This document shows positions 1 to 8,276 of a DNA stretch of 48,216 bases, one piece after another (the stretch's first letter is position 1; the number at the start of each line of letters is the position of its first letter). The position numbers and the translations under genes are program-made. Below the pieces are notes generated by a model that was given only the letters and a program-made list of their open reading frames with translations, was not told the DNA's origin and searched no databases. This DNA comes from an uncultured Chloroflexota bacterium (lineage in GTDB: Bacteria > Chloroflexota > Anaerolineae > UBA4142 > SHND01): NCBI GenBank assembly GCA_937870825.1, contig CALMZO010000412.1, positions 1 to 48,216 on the forward strand, given 5' to 3'.

Positions 1-105
1 ACTGCCGCGTACGGACACTTTGGGCGTCACGACATTGACGCGCCGTGGGAAAATATGGACAAAGCCGAAATCCTGCGTCACGAAGCGGGATTGAATGGAA
101 AGTAA
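1..105 (+). CDS. metK: S-adenosylmethionine synthetase, C-terminal end (partial)
   Basis: Only the last 34 codons are in the window; the gene begins upstream. The visible tail contains YGHFGR followed by PWE, the conserved C-terminal signature of MetK, which makes S-adenosylmethionine from methionine and ATP. The stop is TAA at 103-105. A strong hairpin follows at 120-150 and faces the convergent argF gene. The assignment rests on this short but characteristic tail, so it is likely rather than certain. Confidence 0.8.
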   Translation, partial: TAAYGHFGRHDIDAPWENMDKAEILRHEAGLNGK

Positions 106-119
106 AAATATAAAAAAGA

Positions 120-150
120 GAAACCCGTTATCTTGGAGATAACGGGTTTC
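120..150. terminator. Bidirectional intrinsic terminator between metK and argF
   Basis: A perfect 13-bp stem (120-132 with 138-150) closes a 5-base loop, TTGGA. It has an A-run on its left side (112-118) and a T-run on its right side (154-158), so it can terminate metK on the plus strand and argF on the minus strand. Confidence 0.85.
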
Positions 151-163
151 ATATTTTTCGTAC

Positions 164-1162
164 TCATCCCAACGTCGCCACCATCAACGCTTTAATCGTG
201 TGCATTCGATTCTCCGCTTCGTCGAACACGACGGATGCGGACGATTCAAACACTTCGTCCGTCACTTCCATCGCGTCCACCTTGAATTGTTGATACACTT
301 CTTCGCCCATTTCCGTTTCGCGGTTGTGAAACGCGGGTAGGCAGTGCATAAATTTTACGTTCGGATTATTTGCCATATCCATGACGCGCGCATTCACTTG
401 ATAGTCATGCAACAGTTCGATGCGTTCGCCCCACACATGTTTCGGTTCGCCCATCGAGACCCATACGTCGGTTGTAATAAAATCCGCGCCGCGCACCGCT
501 TCGGCAACGTCTTGTGTCAGTGTAATCCGCGCGCCCGATTTTTTTCCCAATTCGCGCGCGGTTTCAATCAATGCGTTGTTTGGCATCAAATCGCGCGGGG
601 TGCCGATGCGAACATCCATGCCCAGCAACGCGCCCGTGATTAAGTACGAATTGCCCATGTTGAAACGTCCGTCGCCGAGATACGCGAACGAAATTTGCGA
701 CAGAGGTTTCGCCGCATGTTCCTGCATCGTCAAAATATCCGCGAGCATCTGCGTCGGATGAAACTCGTCGGTGAGCCCGTTGTACACGGGAACGCCCGCG
801 TAGCGCGCGAGTTCTTCGACGGTGCTTTGTGCTTTGCCGCGATATTCAATCGCGTCGTACATGCGTCCCAACACGCGCGCGGTATCTTTCATCGATTCCT
901 TTTTCCCAATCTGCGTGCCGTCGGGTCCGAGATACGTTGTATGCGCCCCTTGGTCATACGCGGCGACTTCGAACGCGCAGCGCGTGCGCGTAGATGCTTT
1001 TTCAAAAATCAGCGCGATGTTTTTTCCCTGAAGGCGTGGTTGTTCATAGCCGCCGTATTTCGCCGCTTTTAAATCTGCCGCGAGTTTCAACAAAAATTTA
1101 AATTCCTCTGCCGTGTAATCGAGTTCTTTGACGAACGAACGTCCTTGAAGATTGATGGGCAT
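164..1162 (-). CDS. argF: Ornithine carbamoyltransferase
   Basis: Transfers the carbamoyl group from carbamoyl phosphate to ornithine to give citrulline in arginine biosynthesis; cytoplasmic. At 332 residues it has normal family length. The carbamoyl-phosphate motif STRTR is near residue 57. The HPTQ motif is mid-protein, and HCLPAFH, with the ornithine-site Cys, is near residue 273. The start is ATG at 1160-1162, with GGAGG five bases upstream. It stands alone on the minus strand, convergent with metK and divergent from the next lipoprotein gene; no other arg gene is visible. The HCLP signature separates it from aspartate carbamoyltransferase. A putrescine carbamoyltransferase is possible but less likely. 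Confidence 0.92.
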   Translation of the reverse strand: MPINLQGRSFVKELDYTAEEFKFLLKLAADLKAAKYGGYEQPRLQGKNIALIFEKASTRTRCAFEVAAYDQGAHTTYLGPDGTQIGKKESMKDTARVLGRMYDAIEYRGKAQSTVEELARYAGVPVYNGLTDEFHPTQMLADILTMQEHAAKPLSQISFAYLGDGRFNMGNSYLITGALLGMDVRIGTPRDLMPNNALIETARELGKKSGARITLTQDVAEAVRGADFITTDVWVSMGEPKHVWGERIELLHDYQVNARVMDMANNPNVKFMHCLPAFHNRETEMGEEVYQQFKVDAMEVTDEVFESSASVVFDEAENRMHTIKALMVATLG

Positions 1163-1204
1163 GGTTTCCTCCGTGTGTGGTTATCATAACGCAATTCGCA
1201 TTCA

Positions 1205-1213
1205 TGCTATAAT
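1205..1213 (+). promoter_or_regulatory. Extended -10 promoter for the DUF3048 lipoprotein gene
   Basis: TATAAT at 1208-1213 is preceded by TG at 1205-1206, an extended -10. No good -35 is visible. Transcription would start near 1220, just before the inverted repeat at 1225-1287. Confidence 0.5.
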
Positions 1214-1224
1214 CCGCCGCGCAA

Positions 1225-1287
1225 GGGCGAAGCATTTGCGTACGCGTTGAGCTTTCATGTGCCATGAATTGTGCAAATACTTCGCCC
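1225..1287. repeat. Inverted repeat in the 5' leader of the DUF3048 gene
   Basis: GGGCGAAGCATTTGC (1225-1239) is complementary to 1273-1287 at 14 of 15 positions, with 33 bases between the arms. It looks like a dispersed palindromic element. The downstream ATG (1312) and its GGAG lie outside the hairpin. Confidence 0.6.
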
Positions 1288-1311
1288 CTACAAATCGCTT
1301 TGGAGTTGTTC

Positions 1312-2661
1312 ATGCCTCGCGCCAGTTCTCTGATTTCTCTCATTTCCCTTTTTTCCCTTTTTGTATTTCTCATCGCATGCAACGCCGAACCCACCGCAGC
1401 ACCAACACTCGCGCCCACCCGTCGCCCGTCGCGCACCGCATTGCCCGCCGCAACATTGAAACCGCCCGCGACGCGCGCAATTCCATCCGCAACAACATTG
1501 CCGACCGAAACGCTAGAGCCGACGGATGAACCCGCAACGGCTGCGCCGACGAAACCCGCGCCGAGAAATTCGGGTGGCGGTGGCGGCGTTGCCAGCGGCT
1601 TGACTGTGTGGACGATGGCGCCGCTCATCAATTATTTTTCAAAAATTTCTGCGCCAACTTTCGAAGGCATCACGCGCCCCGCGAATGTGAATCCGTTGAC
1701 AGGGCTTGAAGTAAATCCCGCGCTGTTGCAGCGGCGTCCCGTCCTCGCGCGCATTGGGAATGACCCCAGCGCGCGCAGCATTCATGCCGGATTCAATCAA
1801 GCCGATTTGGTGTTTGAAGAAATGATTGACCAAAAAAATATGGTGTTCGCGGTGACGCGTTTTACGTTGGTGTTTTATGGACAGGACGCGGCGTTTCGTC
1901 CGCTTCGCAGCGCGCGCGCGGTGAATGCGTCGCTGATGCCCATGTTTGACGGCGTCCTCATCAGTTCCGGTGGGAGCAAAGGCACGCGCTTTATGCTTTC
2001 GCAATTGCCGTGGAGCAAACGAAATCTTGACGGCGATTTGCAAGGCAGTACGATTTGTATTGCGCCCGGCGATTATCGTGTGCGCGTCGCATCGTCCGTG
2101 CAGCACGTTCAAGATTACATCGCGTCAAAGGGGCAAGCGGGAACGGTAAATCTGCGCGGCTTTCAATTTTCCAACAACGCGCCGAACGGTTCGCCCGCGC
2201 ACAGTGTCGCCTTTGACCATACGCCGTGGCCCTTTCGCGCGGCAGGTTTGACGGAATGGCGTTATGATGCGGGCAGCGGAAAATATCTGCGCTTTGTGAA
2301 TGGCGCGCCGCACAGCACGCGCAATTACGCGCTCGACGGCAAATGGGGCGGCGCGTGCAATTTTGGCGCGGAACAAGTGGAACAAATTGCGACAGCGAAT
2401 CTGGTCGTTTTGAATGTAAAATATGAGCCGACGGATTTTGTCGAAGACACGCTCGAATCGTACAGCGCGTTCGTCGAAATGACCGGCAGCGGCGCGGCGC
2501 AAATTTTTCGTGACGGTGTAAAAATGGATGCGCGTTGGGAACGTCCGACGCTCGCCGATTTTTTCAAATTCACCGACGCGAGCGGCGCAGAGATTGCGTT
2601 GAAACCGGGCATTACATGGTTCGAGCTCGCGCCGTTGGGCTACGCGCCTACTGTAAAATAA
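1312..2661 (+). CDS. DUF3048 (YerB-like) lipoprotein
   Basis: A 449-residue predicted lipoprotein. The start at 1312 has GGAG six bases upstream and gives a Ser/Leu/Phe-rich signal peptide ending in the lipobox LIAC, with the lipid-modified Cys at residue 23. An in-frame ATG at 1264 would add 16 residues before the signal peptide and is disfavoured. Residues about 24-85 are a low-complexity Ala/Thr/Pro linker. After that come NPLTGL, ARIGND and a QADLVFEE segment, the pattern of DUF3048 proteins such as B. subtilis YerB. The molecular function of this family is not known; a cell-envelope role is inferred from its export. It is expressed away from argF. Confidence 0.85.
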   Translation: MPRASSLISLISLFSLFVFLIACNAEPTAAPTLAPTRRPSRTALPAATLKPPATRAIPSATTLPTETLEPTDEPATAAPTKPAPRNSGGGGGVASGLTVWTMAPLINYFSKISAPTFEGITRPANVNPLTGLEVNPALLQRRPVLARIGNDPSARSIHAGFNQADLVFEEMIDQKNMVFAVTRFTLVFYGQDAAFRPLRSARAVNASLMPMFDGVLISSGGSKGTRFMLSQLPWSKRNLDGDLQGSTICIAPGDYRVRVASSVQHVQDYIASKGQAGTVNLRGFQFSNNAPNGSPAHSVAFDHTPWPFRAAGLTEWRYDAGSGKYLRFVNGAPHSTRNYALDGKWGGACNFGAEQVEQIATANLVVLNVKYEPTDFVEDTLESYSAFVEMTGSGAAQIFRDGVKMDARWERPTLADFFKFTDASGAEIALKPGITWFELAPLGYAPTVK

Positions 2662-2668
2662 TCGCATA

Positions 2669-2737
2669 GGGACGAGGGCTGAGCTACGGGTAAAAAGCGA
2701 AACTCGGCCCTCATCTCTCAATGCTCATCCCTGATTA
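2669..2737. repeat. Heptad-periodic inverted array before the patatin gene
   Basis: The left run has 7-base units GGGACGA, GGGCTGA, GCTACGG. The right run has CTCGGCC, CTCATCT, CTCAATG, CTCATCC, CTGATTA (2703-2737). The arms are partly complementary. The array ends exactly at the patatin ATG, leaving no classical ribosome-binding site. Confidence 0.7.
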
Positions 2738-3696
2738 TGATTGCTTTCGCACTTTCCGGCGGTGGAAACCGCGGACCGATTCAAGTGGGCGCGATGCGCG
2801 CGTTGTTCGAACGCGGCATGGTTCCCGAAATGTTGGTTGGCACGAGCGCGGGCGCGTTGAACGCCGCGTACATTGCCACGAATCCTTCCGCGCAAACGAA
2901 CGAAACGCTCGCGCAGTTGTGGCTCGACACCAAGTCGAGCGATATCTTTCCGAAACCGCGTTTCGTGATGATTGTGCGCGCCGCGTTTTTTGGCAACGGC
3001 TTGGACGACAATCAAGCGCGCGCGAAAAATTTTTTGAAATATATTCCGCCGGGGGTGAAAACGTTTGCCGATTTGAAAGCAAAATTGTATTTGACCGCCG
3101 CCGACTTGCAGACCGGACAATTGTATTTGTACGGCGACAAGCCCGACGCGAATTTAATCGAGGCATGTTTGGCGAGTACAGCATTGCCCGTCGTGTGGGA
3201 CCCGGAAATGATAAAACTCACGCTGCAAACGCAAGACGGCAATACGACGATGGTGGAACGCCAATTCGTAGATGGCGGTGTCGTGGCAAATGTGCCAATC
3301 AGTATCGCCATGGACAAGGGCGCGACGGAAATTTTCGCGCTCGATTTGCAGCACGCAGGACCGTACCCCTACAAAAAAGGTGTCATCCCAATCGCGCTGC
3401 ACACGATTGGCGTACAAACATATCAACAAGTTTTGCGCGATATTCAACGCGCGATTGAAGCAGAACATGTGACGCTGCATTACATTTCGCTGGGCGACAT
3501 TTTCGCGAATCTGGACCTGCGCGATTTTTCGCACACCGCAGAAATGATTGAGGAGGGATACCGGCGCGCGAAAGCGTATCTCGACAATCCAACGCCGAAT
3601 CGTTCACCGCGCCGCAAGCCCGGTGTCCTGGGCGATGAACGCGTGCGTGAAGAAGGCGCGCCGCCCGGCGCGGTGCCATACCAACCGCCGCTTTAG
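2737..3696 (+). CDS. Patatin-like phospholipase
   Basis: A 319-residue cytoplasmic lipid acyl hydrolase of the patatin family. It has the complete active-site set: the oxyanion-hole motif GGGNRG at residues 8-13, the nucleophile elbow GTSAG with Ser37, and the DGG motif with catalytic Asp179. There is no signal peptide. The last ~35 residues are Arg/Pro-rich and probably disordered. The start follows the heptad array directly and lacks a Shine-Dalgarno sequence. Its substrate (phospholipid or storage lipid) cannot be told from sequence. Its DUF3048 and CoaE neighbours give no clear pathway hint. Confidence 0.9.
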   Translation: MIAFALSGGGNRGPIQVGAMRALFERGMVPEMLVGTSAGALNAAYIATNPSAQTNETLAQLWLDTKSSDIFPKPRFVMIVRAAFFGNGLDDNQARAKNFLKYIPPGVKTFADLKAKLYLTAADLQTGQLYLYGDKPDANLIEACLASTALPVVWDPEMIKLTLQTQDGNTTMVERQFVDGGVVANVPISIAMDKGATEIFALDLQHAGPYPYKKGVIPIALHTIGVQTYQQVLRDIQRAIEAEHVTLHYISLGDIFANLDLRDFSHTAEMIEEGYRRAKAYLDNPTPNRSPRRKPGVLGDERVREEGAPPGAVPYQPPL

Positions 3697-3775
3697 AAAT
3701 TGGAGGAGAGAGGTTAAAAGTTAGATTCCAACCTCGAATTTCCGACATCCAACATCCAACATCCAACATCCAACG
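3695..3775. repeat. Heptad-periodic array upstream of coaE
   Basis: Units AGAAATT, GGAGGAG, AGAGGTT and AAAAGTT are followed by TCGAATT, TCCGACA and then TCCAACA three times and TCCAACG. It fills the whole gap between the patatin stop and the coaE ATG at 3777. Confidence 0.8.
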
Positions 3776-3776
3776 A

Positions 3777-5027
3777 ATGTACATCATCGGTCTCACAGGC
3801 AACATCGCCACGGGCAAAAGTACCGTGTGCAGTATTTTGGAACAACTCGGCGCGCGCGTGATTGACGCCGATACCGTCGCGCACGCGATTTTGAAACGCG
3901 GCTCGCCCGCATGGCGCGGGGTGGTGGACGCATTCGGGTACGATATGTTGCAATACGACGGACATGTGGACCGCCGCAAACTCGGCGCGTTGGTTTTCAA
4001 CGACGCCGCAAAATTGAAAACCCTGGAGCGCATCACGCATCCCGCCGTCGGCGCGGAACTTGCATTGCTCGTGCGCGACGCGCTGAATGAAACCGACGCG
4101 GGCGACCAAGTGCTTGTCGTCGAAGCGGTAAAATTGTATGAAGCGGGTATGCACGAATTTATGGACGCGTTGTGGGTGGTCACCGCGCCGGTGGCGGAAC
4201 AAAAACGCCGCTTGATGCAAGAACGCGGCATGAGCGAAACCGAAGCCGACGCGCGTTTGCGGTCACAGCCCGCGCTCGACGAAAAATTGAAACGCGCAAA
4301 CATGGTGATTGACAACGGCGGCAGCATCGAAGATACGCGCGTTCAGGTGCTGCGCGCGTTCGTCGCGCTTGACCCTGCGAGCGCCGGAGATAAAACGCCG
4401 TTGCTGATGCGCTGGTTACGCCTCCAGCCGCCACACGCGCAGACGCCAAACATTTCCGAATTGCCGCGCGCCGATGTCGTCACAACCGAACCATCACCGC
4501 CCGCACAAACCGCTGTCGTGGCAGAAACCGTCCGCGCGGTGGAATGGCATGTGCGCCGCGCGAAACCGAGCGACGCGCGCATGTTGGCGGAATTGTTGAC
4601 GCGGATTGAAGGACGCGCAGAACCGCTCGGACGCGCGGAAATGTTGGAACGACTCGGCAAGTACGGGTACTGGCTTGTGCGCGCCGAAGAACAAACGCTC
4701 GCGCTCGCGGCGTGGCAAGCGGAAAATCTCGCGGCAATCGTTCATGAATTATGGGTAGCGCATATCGAACACGCCCCGCGCGCGTTCCCCCAATTGCTGC
4801 AAGGAATCGAGGACGAAGCGAACGCATTGACGTGTGAAGTCGTCGTGCTGCTCGTGCCGGAACGCGCCGCGCCGCTCGCCCAAGTCGCCGCCGAAAGCGC
4901 GCAGTATGAAATTGTGACGCTCGACGATTTGCACAAACTCTGGCGCAGTGTGATTGAGCCGATGTATCAACACGGTCAAGTGATGTACGCCAAACGCCTG
5001 CGCGAAATGGTAACGAAACCAATATAA
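3777..5027 (+). CDS. coaE: Dephospho-CoA kinase with an extra C-terminal domain
   Basis: Phosphorylates the ribose 3'-OH of dephospho-CoA, the last step of coenzyme A synthesis. Residues 1 to about 200 are a normal CoaE: P-loop GNIATGKST (8-16), the DADTVAH acidic motif near residue 33, and the QERGMS lid segment. Typical CoaE ends near 200 residues, but this protein has 416. After a Pro/Ala-rich linker (~205-255), residues ~256-416 form a second domain starting with WHVRRAKPSDARMLAEL, which resembles the first strand and helix of a GNAT acetyltransferase. A clear acetyl-CoA loop was not seen, so that label is tentative. The start lies two bases after the heptad array, with no Shine-Dalgarno sequence. 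Confidence 0.9.
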   Translation: MYIIGLTGNIATGKSTVCSILEQLGARVIDADTVAHAILKRGSPAWRGVVDAFGYDMLQYDGHVDRRKLGALVFNDAAKLKTLERITHPAVGAELALLVRDALNETDAGDQVLVVEAVKLYEAGMHEFMDALWVVTAPVAEQKRRLMQERGMSETEADARLRSQPALDEKLKRANMVIDNGGSIEDTRVQVLRAFVALDPASAGDKTPLLMRWLRLQPPHAQTPNISELPRADVVTTEPSPPAQTAVVAETVRAVEWHVRRAKPSDARMLAELLTRIEGRAEPLGRAEMLERLGKYGYWLVRAEEQTLALAAWQAENLAAIVHELWVAHIEHAPRAFPQLLQGIEDEANALTCEVVVLLVPERAAPLAQVAAESAQYEIVTLDDLHKLWRSVIEPMYQHGQVMYAKRLREMVTKPI

Positions 5028-5104
5028 GAATTGCGAAATGCGAATTGGCAATTGCGAACTTGGTGCGCAACATTTCGCAATTCGCAATCCGAAATTCCAA
5101 ATTT
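5028..5104. repeat. Heptad-periodic inverted array between coaE and a small membrane gene
   Basis: Eleven 7-base units. GAATTGC, GAAATGC, GAATTGG and CAATTGC on the left (5028-5055) are largely complementary to ACATTTC, GCAATTC, GCAATCC and GAAATTC on the right (5070-5097). The next ATG is at 5106. Confidence 0.8.
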
Positions 5105-5105
5105 T

Positions 5106-5354
5106 ATGAACGCTCTCAAATCATTCGCCTCGCAGCATCCGCGCCTCACCGCGTGGATTGTTCTCGCCATCGGCATGGTTCTCATTTTGTTGTGGGCATC
5201 GCGCGATGTCGGACTCTTGCCTACACAATTGCTCGCGCTTGTCGTCGCGACAATTTTGCTCGCAGGTTTGTGCGTGTGGATTATCGGTTGGGAAGACAAC
5301 GACGACGATGCCGAACAAAGCGCTTCAACGCCGACAACAAAATCCGCGAAATAA
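5106..5354 (+). CDS. Small two-TM membrane protein, unknown function
   Basis: An 82-residue protein not matched to a known family. Residues ~14-32 (LTAWIVLAIGMVLILLW) and ~38-58 (LLALVVATILLAGLCVWII) are two hydrophobic helices. The C-terminal tail is acidic (DNDDDAE) and then Ser/Thr-rich. The ATG at 5106 is chosen because it follows the repeat array directly and opens just before the first helix; an upstream in-frame ATG would require translating the repeat. It sits between coaE and two unknown genes on the same strand, 24 bases before the next start, so it is probably co-transcribed with them. Confidence 0.6.
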   Translation: MNALKSFASQHPRLTAWIVLAIGMVLILLWASRDVGLLPTQLLALVVATILLAGLCVWIIGWEDNDDDAEQSASTPTTKSAK

Positions 5355-5378
5355 ATTCGATTGCGGGTTTAACACAAA

Positions 5379-5849
5379 ATGCGCGTGAATGAGTTTTTGA
5401 ATCTCGTCGCGCAAGAGACGCGCGCGGCGCTGCCTTTGCCTCTCCGCAGTTTTCGTACGTGGAAACGCTATACCCTCATCCAACTCTTTTATCGCCAACG
5501 CAAAATTCATTACGAAGTGTGGGTGCGCGGCGGCAATGTCCACGCGCTGGAAATCGGCTTGCACTGTGAAGCCGACGTCGCGACGAACACGCGTTTGCTC
5601 GCAACGCTCTACGCGCACATGTTTGAAATTCACGATGCGCTGGGCGAACGCGTGGAAGCGGAACAGTGGACGAAAAGTTGGACGCGGCTGCATGAATTGA
5701 TGCCGTACGAAAAATTGGATGCGGCAACTGCGCAGCACGCCGCGCAGCGTCTCGCCAAAATGATTCAAGTTGTGCAGCCCATTATCGAACCCGGCGCGGG
5801 CACGCGAATTTTGCGCGCAGTGGGCAAAGCGCGCGCGTCAATACGCTAA
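5379..5849 (+). CDS. Hypothetical protein, 156 aa
   Basis: No family recognised. It is soluble, with mixed alpha/beta composition. The N-terminal half contains WKRYTLIQLFYRQRKIHYEVWVRG, typical of consecutive strands, and the C-terminal half is helical. There is no signal peptide or membrane segment. Its TAA stop overlaps the next ATG (TAATG at 5847-5851), so the two genes are probably translationally coupled and may act together. Codon use matches its neighbours, which supports a real gene. Confidence 0.7.
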   Translation: MRVNEFLNLVAQETRAALPLPLRSFRTWKRYTLIQLFYRQRKIHYEVWVRGGNVHALEIGLHCEADVATNTRLLATLYAHMFEIHDALGERVEAEQWTKSWTRLHELMPYEKLDAATAQHAAQRLAKMIQVVQPIIEPGAGTRILRAVGKARASIR

Positions 5850-6754
5850 TGGCAGACCTTGAACGCTGGAAAAAATTTCTCCGCTACGACCCCACGCGCT
5901 GGCTCCTCGAAACGAATGACCCCTCGATTCTCTTGTGGTATCAACTCGACATCGCGCATCGCCCCGAAGACGCGGCGGGCGTGATGGATACGCGCGAACG
6001 CGTGTTGTATTCCGAACCGGTCCAAACCATTTTCGCAAAACAAAACGAAATCGGTTTTTGGGGCGACGCAGAGAATTTGGCGCAGCCGTACTATAACGCG
6101 ACGTTGTGGAATCTCGCGCTGTTGGCGGAACTCGGCATCCCGCGCACGAGCCGCCGCGCGCGCAACGCGTGCGAATTTATTTTGCGGAATGTTTTGAATG
6201 ACGATGGAACGTTCGCAGAATTGAACGCGGTGGAAAGCGGTTACTTGCTGCGCGCGTTCGGTTATTTCAAGTACGCGCAGGATGCGCGTGTGCTGCGCGC
6301 CGCGCGTGTTTTGCGTGAACGCGCGGATTCGTACGAGGCGCGCACTGCCTTGTTGTGGGGCTGGCGCGCGTTTTGTGAGGACGCGGAAATTGCAGAGGCG
6401 GCGGAAGAAAATATCGAGCGCGTGCTGGAGGAAAAAGACCTTCGAGGTTTCGGCGGTAAAGTTGACCGCACAAACCTCAAAGGTCTCGGCGTCTACACCT
6501 TTCCGCAATTTAATCCGCGCGATGAATTATTTTTACTGCGTGTGTTGTCTGAATATGACCGCGTGGATGATGCGCGCGTCGCGCCCTTGATTGAAACATT
6601 GGTCACTCTACAAAACGAACGCGCGCAGTGGAAATTGGAACGCGATTGGAATGACGCGCTTGTGACGCCATTTGAACGCGCGGGGGAGACGAGTCGGTGG
6701 ATTACATTGAACGCGGTGAGGGTGATTGTAAAGCTCGTCAATCGTCAAACGTAA
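5849..6754 (+). CDS. Hypothetical alpha/alpha-toroid-like protein
   Basis: A 301-residue soluble protein whose pattern of short helices recalls prenyltransferase/squalene-cyclase-type alpha-alpha barrels. It has a repeated layout of ~50-residue helix pairs, including GFWGDAENLAQPYYNATLW and NDDGTFAELNAVESGYLLRA. No catalytic DxDD motif is visible, so an enzyme function is not claimed. It is coupled to the upstream hypothetical gene by a TAATG overlap and ends inside the 23-bp terminator stem. The family assignment rests on pattern only and is weak. Confidence 0.6.
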   Translation: MADLERWKKFLRYDPTRWLLETNDPSILLWYQLDIAHRPEDAAGVMDTRERVLYSEPVQTIFAKQNEIGFWGDAENLAQPYYNATLWNLALLAELGIPRTSRRARNACEFILRNVLNDDGTFAELNAVESGYLLRAFGYFKYAQDARVLRAARVLRERADSYEARTALLWGWRAFCEDAEIAEAAEENIERVLEEKDLRGFGGKVDRTNLKGLGVYTFPQFNPRDELFLLRVLSEYDRVDDARVAPLIETLVTLQNERAQWKLERDWNDALVTPFERAGETSRWITLNAVRVIVKLVNRQT

Positions 6755-6801
6755 AACGTCATGGAGAAGGTATCCATGACGTTTTACGTTTGACGTTTTA
6801 A
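6737..6801. terminator. Heptad-built bidirectional terminator hairpin
   Basis: A perfect 23-bp stem (6743-6765 with 6773-6795) with a 7-base loop lies between two convergent genes. It overlaps the stop codon of the left gene and abuts that of the right one. The arms are made of 7-base units: GTCAATC, GTCAAAC, GTAAAAC, GTCATGG, then CCATGAC, GTTTTAC, GTTTGAC. The heptad repeat family therefore supplies a terminator here. Confidence 0.85.
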
Positions 6802-8066
6802 TTGTCCCAACTAAATTTCCGCACAAACGGCGGAATTTTTTTCACCGCTTCAATCGTCAGCGTGCGATTGCCGAACGAGGAATCGTACCACGCCCCCGCT
6901 TCCTGCGGTCCGGAAATCATCCACATATTGAACGCAAATAAATAGTCGGGCAGATTTCCGCCATGCGAAAGTTTGCCGGTGCGAAACCAATCGTACACCG
7001 CGAGCGTGTAGTCGCGATGCAATTGGTCGTCAATTTTTGGAAAGCGATTGTCTTCGACGGACTCGATTTTCCAACCGCCTTCGCCGATGATGAACGGCGG
7101 CACGAAACCGAGCCGCTTGAAAAAAATGGTCGCATACACGCGAAAACCGAGAGCGCCGTTAATGTCCTCTTGGTAATCGGGCGGGTGATTCAAACCGTAC
7201 GCATGCGGAATGAAAAACATGCGTTTGAATAACGCGTCCCCTTTGCGCGCGTACACTTGATTGATAAATTCGCGCAGCCAATCTTCATCCAAAATCTGAA
7301 TGCCCGGATAGCCGCCCGCGTTGTACACATCTTTTGCGGCGGTCAACAAATTGCGAATAAACACGTCGCGGTCCGGTTCCTGTCCGTCCCATTCCACTTG
7401 CAATTCCGCTTCGTTATACAATTGCATGTACGGCGGCAGATTGTATTTTTTGATAATGTCAATGTCGCGCTGCCAGGAAAAGTATCGCTGGTGCGGTTTC
7501 AACGATTTGCGCCACAGGACAAAAATGCCTGCTTCGGAAAATTTCCGCGCGGCGAGTTCCAAATGGTTTTCGTCGGTGTAAATTACCGTTGCCCATTTGA
7601 GATTCAATTCCTTCATACGCGCGATTTGTCTGTCCAATTCGGGTTCGTCGTAATAGCCATCCGCCGTGAAATGAATGCCCAGTCCGTTGTCATTCGGGGG
7701 ACGCGGAAAATCTTGCAACTCCATTGGTTCCAAATCGTCGCGCAGCGGCAATACCGGCAGCGCGGTGGGTGTTGGCGTAAGCGTGTTGGTGGCGGTGATG
7801 GTGTTGGTTGCAATAGCGGTTGCTGTGGTCGCGCGAATCTTTTCGGCGGTTGCTGTGGAGGGCAAATAAGGTTCTGTCGTGGGCAGGTGTTGCGGCGTTG
7901 GCAGCGGAAACATGTCCGTCTCTTGCGCGATGACATTCAGGCTGACAGTTTCAGCCGTTGCAGGACGCGCAATTTTTTCGGGCGCGGAATTTACCGTCGC
8001 CGCGCAGCCGAACAAGGTCGTTGCCGCGACGAGAACGAACAAAATTGTGAATAGAGTTTTGAACAT
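6798..8066 (-). CDS. Lipoprotein with a glycoside-hydrolase-like barrel
   Basis: A 422-residue predicted lipoprotein. The signal peptide ends at the lipobox TLFGC (Cys21), followed by a Thr/Pro-rich linker to about residue 110. The remaining ~310 residues look like a TIM-barrel glycosidase of the clan GH-A type. YNEAEL, with Asn-Glu at Glu219, fits the acid/base position after strand 4. IIGEGGW, with Glu329, fits the strand-7 nucleophile. The pairing is inferred by pattern, and neither the GH family nor the substrate can be named. The protein would be anchored on the outer face of the membrane. It is divergent from the threonine dehydratase gene. Confidence 0.7.
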   Translation of the reverse strand: MFKTLFTILFVLVAATTLFGCAATVNSAPEKIARPATAETVSLNVIAQETDMFPLPTPQHLPTTEPYLPSTATAEKIRATTATAIATNTITATNTLTPTPTALPVLPLRDDLEPMELQDFPRPPNDNGLGIHFTADGYYDEPELDRQIARMKELNLKWATVIYTDENHLELAARKFSEAGIFVLWRKSLKPHQRYFSWQRDIDIIKKYNLPPYMQLYNEAELQVEWDGQEPDRDVFIRNLLTAAKDVYNAGGYPGIQILDEDWLREFINQVYARKGDALFKRMFFIPHAYGLNHPPDYQEDINGALGFRVYATIFFKRLGFVPPFIIGEGGWKIESVEDNRFPKIDDQLHRDYTLAVYDWFRTGKLSHGGNLPDYLFAFNMWMISGPQEAGAWYDSSFGNRTLTIEAVKKIPPFVRKFSWDN

Positions 8067-8167
8067 GCGATTTCAATCTCAGGCGGAGCAGCCATCTATA
8101 AAACGATTATAGAACGTTTGGCAGGACGCGCAATAATCAAGAATTTCAGAACAAATGCGCGTGTTCA

Positions 8168-8195
8168 TTGACCGCGCACTTTTCTATGATAAAAT
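8168..8195 (+). promoter_or_regulatory. Sigma-70-type promoter for the threonine dehydratase gene
   Basis: TTGACC (8168-8173), a 16-base spacer and TAAAAT (8190-8195). Transcription would start near 8202, giving a leader that is mostly the heptad array at 8209-8264. Confidence 0.55.
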
Positions 8196-8208
8196 CGCGT
8201 TCTCGCAA

Positions 8209-8264
8209 GATTTCCTTTATTTCCCTGAATTCCTTCAAGACCGAAAGAAAGGAAATGCGGGAAA
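8209..8264. repeat. Heptad-periodic inverted array in the leader
   Basis: Units GATTTCC, TTTATTT, CCCTGAA, TTCCTTC then AAAGAAA, GGAAATG, CGGGAAA. The pyrimidine-rich arm can pair imperfectly with the purine-rich arm. The ATG follows at 8277. Confidence 0.6.
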
Positions 8265-8276
8265 TAGTCTCTTATC

